A DNA stretch of 33,375 nt from Lachnospiraceae bacterium. Its GTDB lineage: Bacteria > Bacillota > Clostridia > Lachnospirales > Lachnospiraceae. Positions within the stretch are counted from its first letter, which is position 1. Each line of letters begins with the position of its first letter. Made by a program: the position numbers and the translations under genes. The stretch lies in contig BLLW01000039.1 in the NCBI GenBank assembly GCA_011959285.1, positions 1 through 33,375 of the forward strand, given 5' to 3'. The notes beneath the pieces are model-generated. The model ran no database searches. It saw only the letters and a list, made by a program, of their open reading frames with translations, and was not told where the DNA came from. Positions 8,958 through 17,840 of the stretch are shown one piece after another.

Positions 8958-9634
8958 GCCTTACCGCCTCCTGTCACGATTTTTCCGTCTTCAATCCGTA
9001 CCATCCGGTCTGCCAGCTGGGCAATCTCTTCATTGTGGGTAATCATGACGATGGTCTGCTCGAATTTCCTCGCCGTCACCTTCAAAAGCCCCAGCACATC
9101 CTGACTGGTGCCGGAATCCAGATTTCCCGTAGGTTCGTCTGCCAGGATAATCGCTGGCTTCGCCGCAAGGGCGCGGGCAATGGCTACCCTCTGCTGCTGT
9201 CCCCCGGAAAGCTGGGAGGGGAGACTATTGATCTTCGCTTCCAAGCCCAGCGTCTTTATGATTTTATCCACATAACTTTTGTCGATCTGGTTTCCGTCTA
9301 GCTGAACCGGGAATACAATATTCTCATATACATTCAATACCGGCACTAAGTTGTAGCTTTGAAATACAAAGCCGATTTTCCTCCGCCGGAAAATCGCAAG
9401 TGCATCCTCTTTCAGGGAAGATATATCTTTGCCGTCCACCAGCACCTTTCCTTCCGTGGGATAATCCAGCCCGCCCAGCATATGCAGCAGTGTGGATTTA
9501 CCGCTTCCGCTGGTTCCCACGATAGAGACAAACTCTCCCTGCTCTACCTTTAAATCTACTCCGTCCAGCGCCTTTACCAGACTTTCTCCTTCTCCGTAAT
9601 ATTTTTTCAATCCATTTGTTTCCAAAATGACCAT
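8954..9634 (-). CDS. ABC transporter ATP-binding protein, MacB/LolD/BceA family
   Basis: 226 aa, the normal length for the family. Walker A is GTSGSGKST (40-48), Q-loop at FQSYNLVP (about 91-98), signature LSGGQQQR (142-149), Walker B with ILADEP (163-168, Glu167) followed by TGNLD, and the switch His in MITHNEE. It powers the downstream permease, with which it overlaps by 4 bases. A strong AGGAGG lies before the ATG. The 90-bp gap to the kinase gene holds TATAGT without a matching -35, and an AGGAAA/TTTTCCT dyad. That would suit a promoter activated by the neighbouring response regulator, but this is only inference. Confidence 0.93.
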   Translation of the reverse strand: MVILETNGLKKYYGEGESLVKALDGVDLKVEQGEFVSIVGTSGSGKSTLLHMLGGLDYPTEGKVLVDGKDISSLKEDALAIFRRRKIGFVFQSYNLVPVLNVYENIVFPVQLDGNQIDKSYVDKIIKTLGLEAKINSLPSQLSGGQQQRVAIARALAAKPAIILADEPTGNLDSGTSQDVLGLLKVTARKFEQTIVMITHNEEIAQLADRMVRIEDGKIVTGGGKA

Positions 9635-9724
9635 AAGACTGCCTCCTGTAAGTTTTCTTTTTTAAACTATAACAGGAAAACCTTTCTTTCCTCTGTCTCA
9701 AATCTAACAGTTTTGAAAGAATCT

Positions 9725-10561
9725 TTATTTTGCCATATAAAAGGAAAAGGTACTTCCTGCGCCATGCCTTGACTTCACCCGCACATAGCCTCCCTGCTTT
9801 GCCGCGATCTTTCGCACCAGATAAAGACCGATTCCCACGCCTTTTTCCTCCGCTGCTTCCGCGCTTCTGTAAAAGCGCTCAAAAACTTGCGCCTGCTCTT
9901 CTTCTCTGATTCCAATTCCTGCATCCGTCACCAAAACGGCGGCAAACATTTCAGAGTCTTTTACCTGTATCCTCACTTCACTGCCCACAGGGCTGTACTT
10001 GATGGCATTGTCCAGCAAATTCCCAAGCGCTTCCTCCGTCCACTTCCGGTCATAATTCGCCTTTGCATCCGTCTCCTCTATATTAAGACGAATTCCTTTT
10101 AAAGCAGCCGCTTCCTCCGCCCCTGCAACTGCCGCCCTAATGCATGGCATAATTGCTTCCCGCTTAGGCTTAAGCATGAGCACTTCGCTTTCCAGCCGGG
10201 ATACCTTCACCAGTGACCGAATCAGGAAATCCAGCTTTTCTGACTGCTCTTTAATATTCGTTACGATAGGCACAAGCTCCGGATTCGTCTCCTTTTCCTG
10301 CAGAATCTGCGCATATAGAAGGATATTGGCAAGAGGTGTCTTCGTCTGATGGGAGATATCGGAAATCAGCATCTTGATCTTCTTCTGTTCTTCAAGCAGC
10401 CGATGTTTAGAACTTACAGAGGAAGAAAGGAATCTTTTCCACTTCACTTCAAGCCTGGAAATCCTGCTCTCATCATAAGCGCTCTCTTCAAAGGTATCAT
10501 TTATGGCATCCTCAAGCATCTCCTCAATGCGACTCATCACACCAAACCGCGGGAATCTCAT
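9725..10561 (-). CDS. Soluble sensor histidine kinase (no transmembrane segment)
   Basis: 278 aa from the chosen start MRFPRFGVMS. HisKA domain with the H-box ISDISHQTKTPLAN (His71), then a HATPase domain with N-box LGNLLDNAIKYS (about 180-191), G1 box DAGIGI (about 213-218), F-box FERFYR and G2 box GVGIGLYL. The 60 residues before the H-box are charged and helical, and nothing hydrophobic enough to span a membrane is seen. Orthodox kinases of this group have two or more helices, so signal input must come from a partner, possibly the ABC permease. The start at 10561 gives the classic ATGA overlap with the regulator stop and has AAAGGAG 8 bases upstream. A longer frame from a GTG at 10579 would place the ribosome site inside the gene. 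Confidence 0.88.
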   Translation of the reverse strand: MRFPRFGVMSRIEEMLEDAINDTFEESAYDESRISRLEVKWKRFLSSSVSSKHRLLEEQKKIKMLISDISHQTKTPLANILLYAQILQEKETNPELVPIVTNIKEQSEKLDFLIRSLVKVSRLESEVLMLKPKREAIMPCIRAAVAGAEEAAALKGIRLNIEETDAKANYDRKWTEEALGNLLDNAIKYSPVGSEVRIQVKDSEMFAAVLVTDAGIGIREEEQAQVFERFYRSAEAAEEKGVGIGLYLVRKIAAKQGGYVRVKSRHGAGSTFSFYMAK

Positions 10562-11238
10562 CTGATTTCTCCTTTCCACACATAGCCGATTCCATAAACC
10601 GTCTGCAGATGTCCTTCTCCGTCCTCCTTCAATTTACTCCTAAGCCTCCCGACTGCCACCGACAGAGCATTCTCATCCACAAATTCTGCCCCGTCTGTCC
10701 ATATTTTATCAATCAGCTTCTCCCTTCCCATGACGATGTTCTGATTCTCAACAAGGGTTTGCAACAGCTTAAGCTCCGTTTTGCTCAAGACAATCTCTTC
10801 CTCTCCTCGCATAATCTTCATCTCTTCAAAACAAAAGGACAACTCTCCAAAACACCAGACCTCTTTTTTCTGCTTCCCGGCATTTTTTAACGCCTTGTCG
10901 ATTCTGGCACGGAGCACCATAAGGCTGAATGGTTTGGTAATGTAATCTTCTGCCCCAAGTTCCAAACCGCGTACCTCGTCGATTTCCATATCATTTGCTG
11001 TTATGATGATGATGGGGATATCCCTGCCTGCCTTTACCTCCTTGAGCAGGTCATAGCCGCTTCCATCGGGCAGATTCAGATCCAGCAGAATCAAATCGAA
11101 CATCGCTTTGCCTGCGAGCGCCTCCTTTGCTTTTACAATGCTTTCACATAAGGTAAAGGTCAAATCTTCCCTTCTAAGCGCCAGCTCTATTCCTTCACGA
11201 AGTCCTCTGTCATCCTCCACGACTAAAATTCTTTTCAT
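10558..11238 (-). CDS. OmpR-family response regulator
   Basis: 226 aa. Receiver domain with the acidic pocket at Asp9/Asp10, phospho-acceptor Asp53 (LILLDLNLPDG) and Lys102 (ITKPF). It is followed by a winged-helix DNA-binding domain with the usual ELKLLQTL and VDENALSVAVGRLRSKL recognition region ending YGIGYVWKG. It pairs with the kinase that overlaps its stop and probably controls the ATPase-permease genes downstream. The ribosome site GAGG lies about 5 bases before the ATG. An inverted repeat at 11274-11298 in its upstream region may be its own operator. Confidence 0.94.
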   Translation of the reverse strand: MKRILVVEDDRGLREGIELALRREDLTFTLCESIVKAKEALAGKAMFDLILLDLNLPDGSGYDLLKEVKAGRDIPIIIITANDMEIDEVRGLELGAEDYITKPFSLMVLRARIDKALKNAGKQKKEVWCFGELSFCFEEMKIMRGEEEIVLSKTELKLLQTLVENQNIVMGREKLIDKIWTDGAEFVDENALSVAVGRLRSKLKEDGEGHLQTVYGIGYVWKGEIR

Positions 11239-11273
11239 TTTACCTCTTCCTCTGATTTTTTATACGCCAATCA

Positions 11274-11298
11274 AGTAGGGAAAGTTTTTCTCCCTACT
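11274..11298 (-). promoter_or_regulatory. Inverted repeat upstream of the response-regulator gene
   Basis: AGTAGGGA (11274-11281) and TCCCTACT (11291-11298) are perfect 8-bp arms with a 9-base centre. It sits just upstream of a TATAAA -10 candidate and about 36 bases before the start codon, near the -35 position. There is no T-run, so an operator is more likely than a terminator. Confidence 0.45.
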
Positions 11299-11352
11299 CG
11301 CCGCGCAGTCCATATGCTGCATCAACAGCAAACTTCCATTTGCAGACCTGCG

Positions 11353-11388
11353 CATAAAAAACTGGCAGGAAAGTTCATTCCTGCCAGC
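11353..11388 (-). terminator. Terminator of the butyrate operon
   Basis: CTGGCAGGAA (11362-11371) pairs with TTCCTGCCAG (11378-11387), a perfect 10-bp stem. The minus strand then reads TTTTTTATG. It lies 11 bases after the etfA stop. Confidence 0.93.
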
Positions 11389-11398
11389 TTCCTATATC

Positions 11399-12442
11399 TT
11401 ATTTTGCAGCAAGTTCTGCTTTCAATCTTTCGGTGAGCGCAGGAACGATTTTGTTTAAATCACCTACGATACCATAGTCGGCTACATCGAAGATAGGCGC
11501 CGTGTCATCCTTGTTGATTGCAATGATGATGTCCGCTTCTTCCATACCTGCCACGTGCTGGATTGCACCAGAAATACCGATTGCAAAGTATACATTGGGA
11601 CGAACGGTCTTTCCTGTCTGTCCAACCTGTAAATCTTTGGGCTTCCAGCCTGCATCTACTACCGCACGTGAGCAGCTTACCGTACCGCCTAAAACTTCTG
11701 CAAGGTCTTCCAAAATCTTGAAGTTTTCAGGGCTTCCAACGCCACGTCCGCCGGATACTAAAATCTTTGCATCCATGATATCAGCTACGTCTGAAACTGC
11801 CTTTACAACTTCTAAGATTTCTACATACTTATCGTTGGGTGTAAATCCGGGATTGAACTCTACCACAACTGCCTTTTTGCCGGCTTCTCTGGGCGCTTTC
11901 TGCATAACGCCGGGACGAACGGTTGCCATCTGAGGACGGAAGTCAGGACATGCAATGGTTGCAATCGTGTTTCCGCCGAATGCAGGACGTGTCATGAGCA
12001 GCTGATTGTGAAGCTGTTCTTTGCCCGGAATAGGGTTGATCGGGAAATCGCCGATATCAAGCTGTGTACAGTCTGCGGTAAGACCTGTGTGGATTCTTGC
12101 GGACACTCTGGGACCTAAATCACGTCCGATTGCGGTAGCGCCAACCAAGAAAATTTCAGGCTTGAACTCACCTATCACAGATGCCAGGGCATGTGCGTAA
12201 GGCTCTGTTCTGTATTCTTTCAGTTCGGGATCATCCACAACAATAACTTTATCTGCACCGTATTCGGCAAGTTCATCTGCAAGTCCCTTCACATCGCTGC
12301 CGACCAAAACTGCCGTTACTTCTGTGCCTAAATCTTTCGCAAGGTCTTTTCCCTTGCCAACTAATTCTAAAGCAATTCCGCTGAGTACATTGTCTACCTG
12401 CTGTGCAAAGACAAATACTCCTTTATAATCTTGAATATTCAT
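11399..12442 (-). CDS. etfA: Electron transfer flavoprotein alpha subunit
   Basis: 347 aa. The N-terminal ETF alpha/beta domain is followed by the C-terminal FAD-binding domain, seen in SGGRGVGSPENFKILEDLA, the CSRAVVDAGW segment, QVGQTGKTVRPNVYFAIGI, SGAIQHVAGM and INKDDTAPIFDVADYGIVGD. These are the standard FAD contacts of EtfA. With EtfB and Bcd it forms the cytoplasmic butyryl-CoA dehydrogenase complex. In butyrate-forming Firmicutes this couples crotonyl-CoA reduction by NADH to ferredoxin reduction by flavin-based bifurcation; that role is inferred from the operon. Last gene of the operon, 21 bp after etfB, with a good ribosome site (GGAGG). Confidence 0.96.
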   Translation of the reverse strand: MNIQDYKGVFVFAQQVDNVLSGIALELVGKGKDLAKDLGTEVTAVLVGSDVKGLADELAEYGADKVIVVDDPELKEYRTEPYAHALASVIGEFKPEIFLVGATAIGRDLGPRVSARIHTGLTADCTQLDIGDFPINPIPGKEQLHNQLLMTRPAFGGNTIATIACPDFRPQMATVRPGVMQKAPREAGKKAVVVEFNPGFTPNDKYVEILEVVKAVSDVADIMDAKILVSGGRGVGSPENFKILEDLAEVLGGTVSCSRAVVDAGWKPKDLQVGQTGKTVRPNVYFAIGISGAIQHVAGMEEADIIIAINKDDTAPIFDVADYGIVGDLNKIVPALTERLKAELAAK

Positions 12443-12463
12443 TTTGAACCTCCATCATAGTAA

Positions 12464-13246
12464 TTAGATTACATGTTTTACTTTTAATTTATCGATAATA
12501 TATTCCACGGATTCTGTAGGATCAAGATTTACCTTCTCGCCGGCTCCCTTTCTTACCTTGTCGGAAGCTTTTGCAATCTGGGTAGGTGATCCCTTAAGTC
12601 CTAAATTGGAATCCTCAACATCAACTAAATTTGCTCTTCCCCATACGGTGATCTCTGCATTGTATGCGTCAAAGATCCCGCCGGGAGTCATATAACGGGG
12701 CTCATTTAATTCAGCAAGGGCTGTGATCAGGCAGGGCATTTTTGCCTTTAACACATGATATCTATCATCATACTGACGCTCAACGATTACACTGTCTCCT
12801 TCAATCTGAATCTTCTGTGCATAAGAAATAACGGGGATTCCAAGATGCTCAGAAATCTGGGGACCAACCTGTGCGGTATCGCCGTCGATTGCCTGACGTC
12901 CTGTGATGATCAAATCATATTCCAGATTGCGGATTGCGCCAGCAAGTGTCTGGGAGGTTGCCCATGTATCAGCGCCGCCGAGCACTCTGTCTGTTACCAG
13001 AACGCCTTTGTCTGCTCCCATAGCCATTGCCTCGCGGAGCACTTCTTCCGCCTTGGGAAGACCCATAGTAACTACCGTTACCTCTGCACCGTACTGATCT
13101 TTTAATCTAAGCGCTGCTTCCAATCCTGCCTTATCATCGGGATTCATAATGGTAAGCATTGCGCCTCTGTCAAGAGTACCATCGGGATTAAACTTAACGC
13201 CGCCCTTGGTATCAGGTACCTGTTTAACACAAACAACAATTTTCAT
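12464..13246 (-). CDS. etfB: Electron transfer flavoprotein beta subunit
   Basis: 260 aa, typical length. Starts MKIVVCVKQVPDTKGGVKFN and carries the nucleotide-pocket segments MNPDDKAGLEAALRL, VTMGLPKAEEVLREAMAMGAD, LIITGRQAIDGDTAQVGPQI and LGIPVISYAQ. In the Bcd-Etf complexes of anaerobes this subunit binds the bifurcating FAD and meets NADH. It partners EtfA. The ribosome site AAGGAGAG precedes the ATG. It follows bcd after 55 bp with no terminator visible between them. Confidence 0.96.
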   Translation of the reverse strand: MKIVVCVKQVPDTKGGVKFNPDGTLDRGAMLTIMNPDDKAGLEAALRLKDQYGAEVTVVTMGLPKAEEVLREAMAMGADKGVLVTDRVLGGADTWATSQTLAGAIRNLEYDLIITGRQAIDGDTAQVGPQISEHLGIPVISYAQKIQIEGDSVIVERQYDDRYHVLKAKMPCLITALAELNEPRYMTPGGIFDAYNAEITVWGRANLVDVEDSNLGLKGSPTQIAKASDKVRKGAGEKVNLDPTESVEYIIDKLKVKHVI

Positions 13247-13301
13247 TGTATTATCTCTCCTTATAAATTAATCTTTTCGTCAAACCAATCTTAAATCCGG
13301 C

Positions 13302-14456
13302 TTACTTAAGCAATGCGCCGGAGATAACCATTCTCTGCACCTCGCTGGTTCCTTCGTAGATCTCGGTGATCTTTGCATCACGCATCATGCGCTCAACATC
13401 GTATTCTCTGATGTAGCCGTATCCGCCGTGAAGCTGAACCGCCTTGGTGGTCACTTCCATTGCAACTTCTGCAGCATACAGTTTTGCCTGCGCTGCTTCT
13501 ACAGAGTAGACCTTCTGTGTTGCCTTTGCCATAGCTGCCTTGTAAACGAGAAGCTGTGCAGCCTGTACCTTGGTAGCCATATCAGCAAGCTGGAACTGTG
13601 TATTCTGGAATGCGCCGATGGCTCTTCCGAACTGTTTTCTTTCTTTCACATATTCAACTGTGCGATCCAGCGCGCCTTCTGCAAGACCAAGTGCCTGTGC
13701 AGCGATACCGATACGTCCGCCGTCCAATGTGTGCATCGCAATGCCGAATCCCTTTCCTGCCTGACCTAAAAGATTCTCTTTTGGAATGCGGCAGTCTGTA
13801 AAGATCAATTCATAAGTGGATGATCCGCGGATACCCATCTTCTTTTCCTTTGTACCAAAGGTAAAGCCAGGTGTTCCCTTTTCCACGATAAATGCAGAAA
13901 TCATCTTTTTACTTCTACCCTTTGCATCTGTGACAACATCTGTCACTGCAAAGATAACATAGATATCAGCTTCCTTACCGTTTGTGATAAAGATCTTGGA
14001 GCCGTTGAGCACCCACTCGTCGCCGTCTAAAACAGCCTTTGTCTGCTGTCCCTGTGCGTCTGTTCCTGCACCGGGCTCTGTCAGACCGAATGCGCCTAAT
14101 TTTTCACCCTTTGCAAGGGGAACTAAGTATTTCTGCTTCTGCTCTTCTGTTCCGTAAGTCATAATCGGGTCACAGCAAAGAGAGGTATGAGCAGATACGA
14201 TAACGCCTGTAGTACCGCAAACTTTGGAAAGTTCTTCTACACACATAGCGTAAGTAAGGGGATCACAGCCCTGTCCGCCGTACTCCTTCGGTACAGGAAT
14301 GCCAAGGAAACCTGCTTTTGCCATTTTTTCAACAGTTCCTCTGGGAAAAACTTCTGTCTCGTCAACTTCCTGCGCTAAAGGCTTAACTTCTTTTTCTGCG
14401 AACTCTCTAAAAAGAGTTCTTGCCATTTCATGTTGTTTTGTTAACATAAAATCCAT
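13302..14456 (-). CDS. bcd: Butyryl-CoA dehydrogenase
   Basis: 384 aa acyl-CoA dehydrogenase. FAD-binding motifs are FGLTEPGAGTDAQG (123-136) and WVLNGSKIFITNG (148-160). The catalytic base is Glu368 in ITEIYEGTSEVQR, the position used by short-chain acyl-CoA dehydrogenases. Reduces crotonyl-CoA to butyryl-CoA with electrons delivered through EtfAB. The fourth gene of the thlA-crt-hbd-bcd-etfBA operon, which fixes it as the biosynthetic Bcd rather than a beta-oxidation enzyme. Ribosome site GGAGG 8 bases before the ATG. Confidence 0.96.
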   Translation of the reverse strand: MDFMLTKQHEMARTLFREFAEKEVKPLAQEVDETEVFPRGTVEKMAKAGFLGIPVPKEYGGQGCDPLTYAMCVEELSKVCGTTGVIVSAHTSLCCDPIMTYGTEEQKQKYLVPLAKGEKLGAFGLTEPGAGTDAQGQQTKAVLDGDEWVLNGSKIFITNGKEADIYVIFAVTDVVTDAKGRSKKMISAFIVEKGTPGFTFGTKEKKMGIRGSSTYELIFTDCRIPKENLLGQAGKGFGIAMHTLDGGRIGIAAQALGLAEGALDRTVEYVKERKQFGRAIGAFQNTQFQLADMATKVQAAQLLVYKAAMAKATQKVYSVEAAQAKLYAAEVAMEVTTKAVQLHGGYGYIREYDVERMMRDAKITEIYEGTSEVQRMVISGALLK

Positions 14457-14491
14457 GATATTGATTCCTCCATAAAGTGTTTAATTTTGTA

Positions 14492-15331
14492 TTACTTAGA
14501 ATAATCATAAAAACCTTTTCCGGTTTTCTTTCCAAGCTTTCCTGCACGTACCATCTTGCGAAGAAGGGGATGAGGACGGTATTTAGGATCGCCTGTCTCA
14601 TTCAGCAGTACTTCCATGATGGCAAGCACGATATCAAGACCAACCAGATCACCTAGTGCAAGAGGTCCCATAGGATGGTTCGCACCAAGCTTCATAGCCT
14701 CGTCGATGTCAGCTACGCTTGCTGTGCCGTCAGCATAGATTCCGATTGCTTCATTGATCATAGGGATCAGGATTCTGTTTACAACAAAGCCGGGCGCTTC
14801 CTTCACCTGTACAGGTGTCTTGCCAATTTCTACAGAGATTGCTTTAATCTTTTCTACCATTTCATCAGGTGTATTTTCACCGGCAATGACTTCTACCAGT
14901 TTCATTCTGTCGGCAGGATTGAAGAAGTGCATACCAATCATAGGTCTGTCCAGTCCAGCGCCGATTTCTGTGATAGATAAAGAAGAAGTGTTGGATGCAA
15001 ACATGCAATCTGGCTTAACGATATCCATCAACTCTTTGAAGGTATCCTTCTTGATCTTCATGTTTTCAGGTGCAACTTCTACAATCAAATCGCAGTCTGT
15101 ACAGATATCCTTTAAACCGCAGGTAATCTTAGCCATAATGGCATCAGCCTTTTCCTGTGTAATTTTCTCTTTGCTTACCAGGAAATTCATGTTTTTCTGG
15201 ATCCTTGCTTTTCCGCCTTCAGCGAACTCCATTTTGATATCGCAAAGACATACTTCGTATCCGTCTGTCATTGCAAATGCCTGTGCGATTCCGGCACCCA
15301 TGGTACCTGCACCAATAATACCTACTTTCAT
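14492..15331 (-). CDS. hbd: 3-hydroxybutyryl-CoA dehydrogenase
   Basis: 279 aa. The N-terminal Rossmann motif is GAGTMGAG (7-14). The catalytic His135 lies in [15 protein letters not shown], with Glu and Asn partners in NTSSLSIT and [10 protein letters not shown]. The C-terminal helical domain is present ([21 protein letters not shown]). Reduces acetoacetyl-CoA to 3-hydroxybutyryl-CoA with NAD(P)H. The longer frame starting with TTG at 15337 is less likely: GGAGG lies 8 bases before the ATG at 15329-15331, which gives MKVGIIGAG as the normal family N-terminus. It follows crt after about 70 bp. Confidence 0.96.
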   Translation of the reverse strand: MKVGIIGAGTMGAGIAQAFAMTDGYEVCLCDIKMEFAEGGKARIQKNMNFLVSKEKITQEKADAIMAKITCGLKDICTDCDLIVEVAPENMKIKKDTFKELMDIVKPDCMFASNTSSLSITEIGAGLDRPMIGMHFFNPADRMKLVEVIAGENTPDEMVEKIKAISVEIGKTPVQVKEAPGFVVNRILIPMINEAIGIYADGTASVADIDEAMKLGANHPMGPLALGDLVGLDIVLAIMEVLLNETGDPKYRPHPLLRKMVRAGKLGKKTGKGFYDYSK

Positions 15332-15400
15332 TTTCAAATCCTCCTATATGCTATGTTGGTTTTGTATTTATCACCGCCTTATGGCAGTGTTAAACTCTTT

Positions 15401-16186
15401 TTAGCAGTTCTTGAACGGCTCTTTTACTTTTTCTTTGTTCTTGTCAAGGAAGAATGCCATACCATATTTCTGGTCTTCTGTCTCAAAGCAGTCGCCAAAT
15501 AATTTTTCTTCAAGCACGATTGCCTGATCCATATCTACGTCCAAGCCTTCGTTGATCGCTTTCTTGCAGTTGCGCACTGCAATAGGAGCATTTTTCGCGA
15601 TGCCTGCCGCCATCTTTTCTGCTGCGGGCATCAGTTCTTCCTGGGTATAAACAGCGTTTACAAGACCGATTCGCAGTGCTTCATCCGCTTTGATATTCCT
15701 TGCCGTATAAATCATCTGTTTTGCCATGCCTGCACCCACCAGACGTGCAAGACGCTGTGTGCCGCCAAAACCAGGCGTGATTCCAAGTCCAACCTCAGGC
15801 TGTCCGAATACAGCATTGTCAGAACAGATTCTGATATCACAGCTCATGGAAATCTCACATCCGCCGCCCAGTGCAAATCCGTTGATTGCTGCAATTACGG
15901 GAATAGGAAAAGTCTCCAGCTTGCGGAACACATCATTTCCTTTCTTTCCGAAAGCTTCTCCCTCTGCCTTGGTGAGTGTGCTCATCTCTCCGATATCTGC
16001 ACCTGCCACAAAGGACTTCTGACCGGCGCCTGTGAGAATCAAACATCTTACTTCCTCAAGATTAACCGCATCTAAGGTCTGATCCAGTTCTTCCAATACC
16101 GTTGAGTTGAGTGCATTAAGCGCCTTTTCACGACTGATGGTAATCACGCCATATGCGCCCTTTTGTTCGTATACGATAAATTCCAT
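15401..16186 (-). CDS. crt: 3-hydroxybutyryl-CoA dehydratase (crotonase)
   Basis: 261 aa enoyl-CoA hydratase/isomerase family. The oxyanion loop is FVAGADIGEM (59-68) and the signature is NGFALGGGCEISMSCDIRI. Both catalytic acids are present: Glu111 and Glu131 (GQPEVGLGITPGFGGTQRL). Converts 3-hydroxybutyryl-CoA to crotonyl-CoA. Start set by AAAAGGAG before the ATG. The 223-bp spacer to thlA is the longest in the operon and holds two dyads (16224-16235, 16314-16356). Related clusters carry crt in the same place. Confidence 0.95.
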   Translation of the reverse strand: MEFIVYEQKGAYGVITISREKALNALNSTVLEELDQTLDAVNLEEVRCLILTGAGQKSFVAGADIGEMSTLTKAEGEAFGKKGNDVFRKLETFPIPVIAAINGFALGGGCEISMSCDIRICSDNAVFGQPEVGLGITPGFGGTQRLARLVGAGMAKQMIYTARNIKADEALRIGLVNAVYTQEELMPAAEKMAAGIAKNAPIAVRNCKKAINEGLDVDMDQAIVLEEKLFGDCFETEDQKYGMAFFLDKNKEKVKEPFKNC

Positions 16187-16223
16187 TTTTACGACTCCTT
16201 TTCTCTTTATATATTTATGCGTC

Positions 16224-16235
16224 CTGCGGCCGCAG
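16224..16235. repeat. 12-bp perfect palindrome in the thlA-crt spacer
   Basis: CTGCGGCCGCAG, self-complementary over all 12 bases, about 38 bases before the crt start. No T-run follows, so it is not a simple terminator. It may be an RNA hairpin or a protein site. Confidence 0.45.
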
Positions 16236-16313
16236 ATTCTGTTTTTCGCAGTTCTGCCCCAAAACCTTCAAAACACATATCCTTCATAAACGTGCAATGA
16301 AGAATGACCCCGC

Positions 16314-16356
16314 AGAGCCATTCTTCCCACATGATTCTTTCATGAAACATGGCTCT
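16314..16356 (-). promoter_or_regulatory. Nested inverted repeat in the thlA-crt spacer
   Basis: The outer arms AGAGCCAT (16314-16321) and ATGGCTCT (16349-16356) enclose the inner arms CATGA (16330-16334) and TCATG (16340-16344). No T-run follows on the minus strand. This suggests an intercistronic RNA structure (stability or processing) rather than termination. Confidence 0.45.
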
Positions 16357-16409
16357 CCCATGCGTTATTCACAGCTTAGAAGTTCTGTTCATGTTTTCAT
16401 GTTTGTGAT

Positions 16410-17594
16410 CTAATCTTCCATTTTTACGATGGTAGAGCATCCCATACCGCCGCCGATGCACAAAGTTGCAAGACCTGTCTTAGCGCCTCTTGCCTGCATC
16501 TCATGAAGCAGTGTAACAAGAATACGGCATCCGGAAGCTCCTACAGGATGTCCAAGTGCAATAGCGCCGCCGTTAGGATTGAGCTGTTTGTCAACGTCAA
16601 TTCCCAAATCCTTTCCTACTGCAACAGACTGTGCTGCAAAGGCTTCATTTGCTTCGATGATATCGAAGTCTTCAATCTTCATGCCTGTCTTAGCCATAAC
16701 CTTTTGGGTTGCTGCCACAGGACCAATGCCCATCACTTCAGGTCTTACGCCTGCAAGCGCGCCAGCCACGAAAGTAGCCATAGGCTTAACGCCTAATTCT
16801 TTTGCCTTTTCTTCGCTCATGACAACAATTGCTGCCGCACCATCATTGATACCAGACGCATTGCCGGCTGTCACGAATCCGTCAGGGTTGATAGGACGAA
16901 GCTTAGCAAGTCCTTCAATTGTAGAACCAGCACGAGGTCCTTCATCTACCTTGAATTCAACCATCTCTTTTTTCTTTTTAACCATAACGGGTACAATCTC
17001 AGCATCAAATGCGCCCGACTTCTGTGCAGCTTCTGCTTTCTGCTGGCTCTTTAATGCAAATGCATCTAATTCTTCTCTCGTAAGTCCCCATTCTTCGCAG
17101 ATATTGTCTGCTGTTCTGATCATATGGTAATCGTTGAATGCATCCCAGAGCGCATCCTTGATCATGGTATCAACCAATGTGCCATTGTTCATTCTATATC
17201 CATAACGTGCCTGAGGAATTGCATAAGGAGCCATGGACATATTTTCCATACCGCCTGCAACAACGATATCTGCATCTCCTGCCATAATCATCTGTGCAGC
17301 CTGGTTCACGCAGTTAAGACCTGAACCGCATACAACATTCATGGTAACTGCAGGTACTTCAATCGGTAAACCTGCCTTAATAGAAGCCTGACGGGCTACG
17401 TTCTGTCCCTGTCCTGCCTGGATAACACATCCCATATAGACCTGATCCACTGCTTCAGGTGCTACCCCTGCTCTGTTTAAAGCTTCTTTAATTACAATTG
17501 CTCCAAGCTCTGCGGCAGGTACTGTGCTCAAGGAACCGCCCATTGTACCGATAGCAGTACGGCATGCGCCGGCTAAAACTACTTTTTTTGCCAT
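16410..17594 (-). CDS. thlA: Acetyl-CoA C-acetyltransferase (thiolase)
   Basis: 394 aa, biosynthetic thiolase length. Acyl-accepting Cys89 ([14 protein letters not shown]), NEAFAAQ (about 316-322), His349 in GHPVGASG and the second active Cys379 in CIGGGMG are all present. Condenses two acetyl-CoA to acetoacetyl-CoA, the first step to butyrate. First gene of the operon, transcribed from the promoter at 17678-17706, which overlaps a Rex-like operator. Strong ribosome site GGAGG. Neither the terminal butyryl-CoA:acetate CoA-transferase (but) nor ptb-buk is in this window. Confidence 0.97.
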   Translation of the reverse strand: MAKKVVLAGACRTAIGTMGGSLSTVPAAELGAIVIKEALNRAGVAPEAVDQVYMGCVIQAGQGQNVARQASIKAGLPIEVPAVTMNVVCGSGLNCVNQAAQMIMAGDADIVVAGGMENMSMAPYAIPQARYGYRMNNGTLVDTMIKDALWDAFNDYHMIRTADNICEEWGLTREELDAFALKSQQKAEAAQKSGAFDAEIVPVMVKKKKEMVEFKVDEGPRAGSTIEGLAKLRPINPDGFVTAGNASGINDGAAAIVVMSEEKAKELGVKPMATFVAGALAGVRPEVMGIGPVAATQKVMAKTGMKIEDFDIIEANEAFAAQSVAVGKDLGIDVDKQLNPNGGAIALGHPVGASGCRILVTLLHEMQARGAKTGLATLCIGGGMGCSTIVKMED

Positions 17595-17646
17595 TATTCT
17601 TTCCTCCGTTTTATAAATAACTTGTTCTATTTTTTCTCTACAATGA

Positions 17647-17664
17647 TTGTTAATTTTTTATCAT
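17647..17664. promoter_or_regulatory. Rex-like operator at the thlA transcription start
   Basis: TTGTTAATTTTTTATCAT agrees with the Firmicutes Rex consensus TTGTTAA-N4-TTAACAA at 12 of 14 fixed positions. It lies immediately downstream of the -10, over or just after the expected start site, where a repressor would block transcription. A wider dyad CAATGAT (17641-17647) / ATCATTG (17660-17666) overlaps it. Rex is a repressor released by a high NADH/NAD+ ratio and is known to control butyrate genes in clostridia. Confidence 0.55.
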
Positions 17665-17677
17665 TGCGAACAGATTC

Positions 17678-17706
17678 ATTATATCATAGGGCACTCGTTT
17701 TTGCAA
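17678..17706 (-). promoter_or_regulatory. Promoter of the butyrate operon
   Basis: On the minus strand TTGCAA (17701-17706), 17 bases, then TATAAT (17678-17683), preceded by TGA (an extended -10 feel). It gives a leader of about 75 bases before thlA. Confidence 0.75.
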
Positions 17707-17840
17707 TCTATTCCATTGGCAATTCACAAAAAATTTAACTGAAATTGAAGCAAAAACCCTGAGCCTGAAACTTTTTTATTACGCATAAATTTGCTATTGG
17801 ACACATATGTTTATGTAACCTGCTTTGTAATAGGTGTCTT

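Noticed and set aside
17814-17831. TGTAAC-N6-TGTAAT before the M23 peptidase, resembling a WalR box
   Set aside because: The spacer is 6 instead of 5 bases, and the second half overlaps the region next to the ribosome site, only 10 bases from the start codon, so it is a poor activator site.
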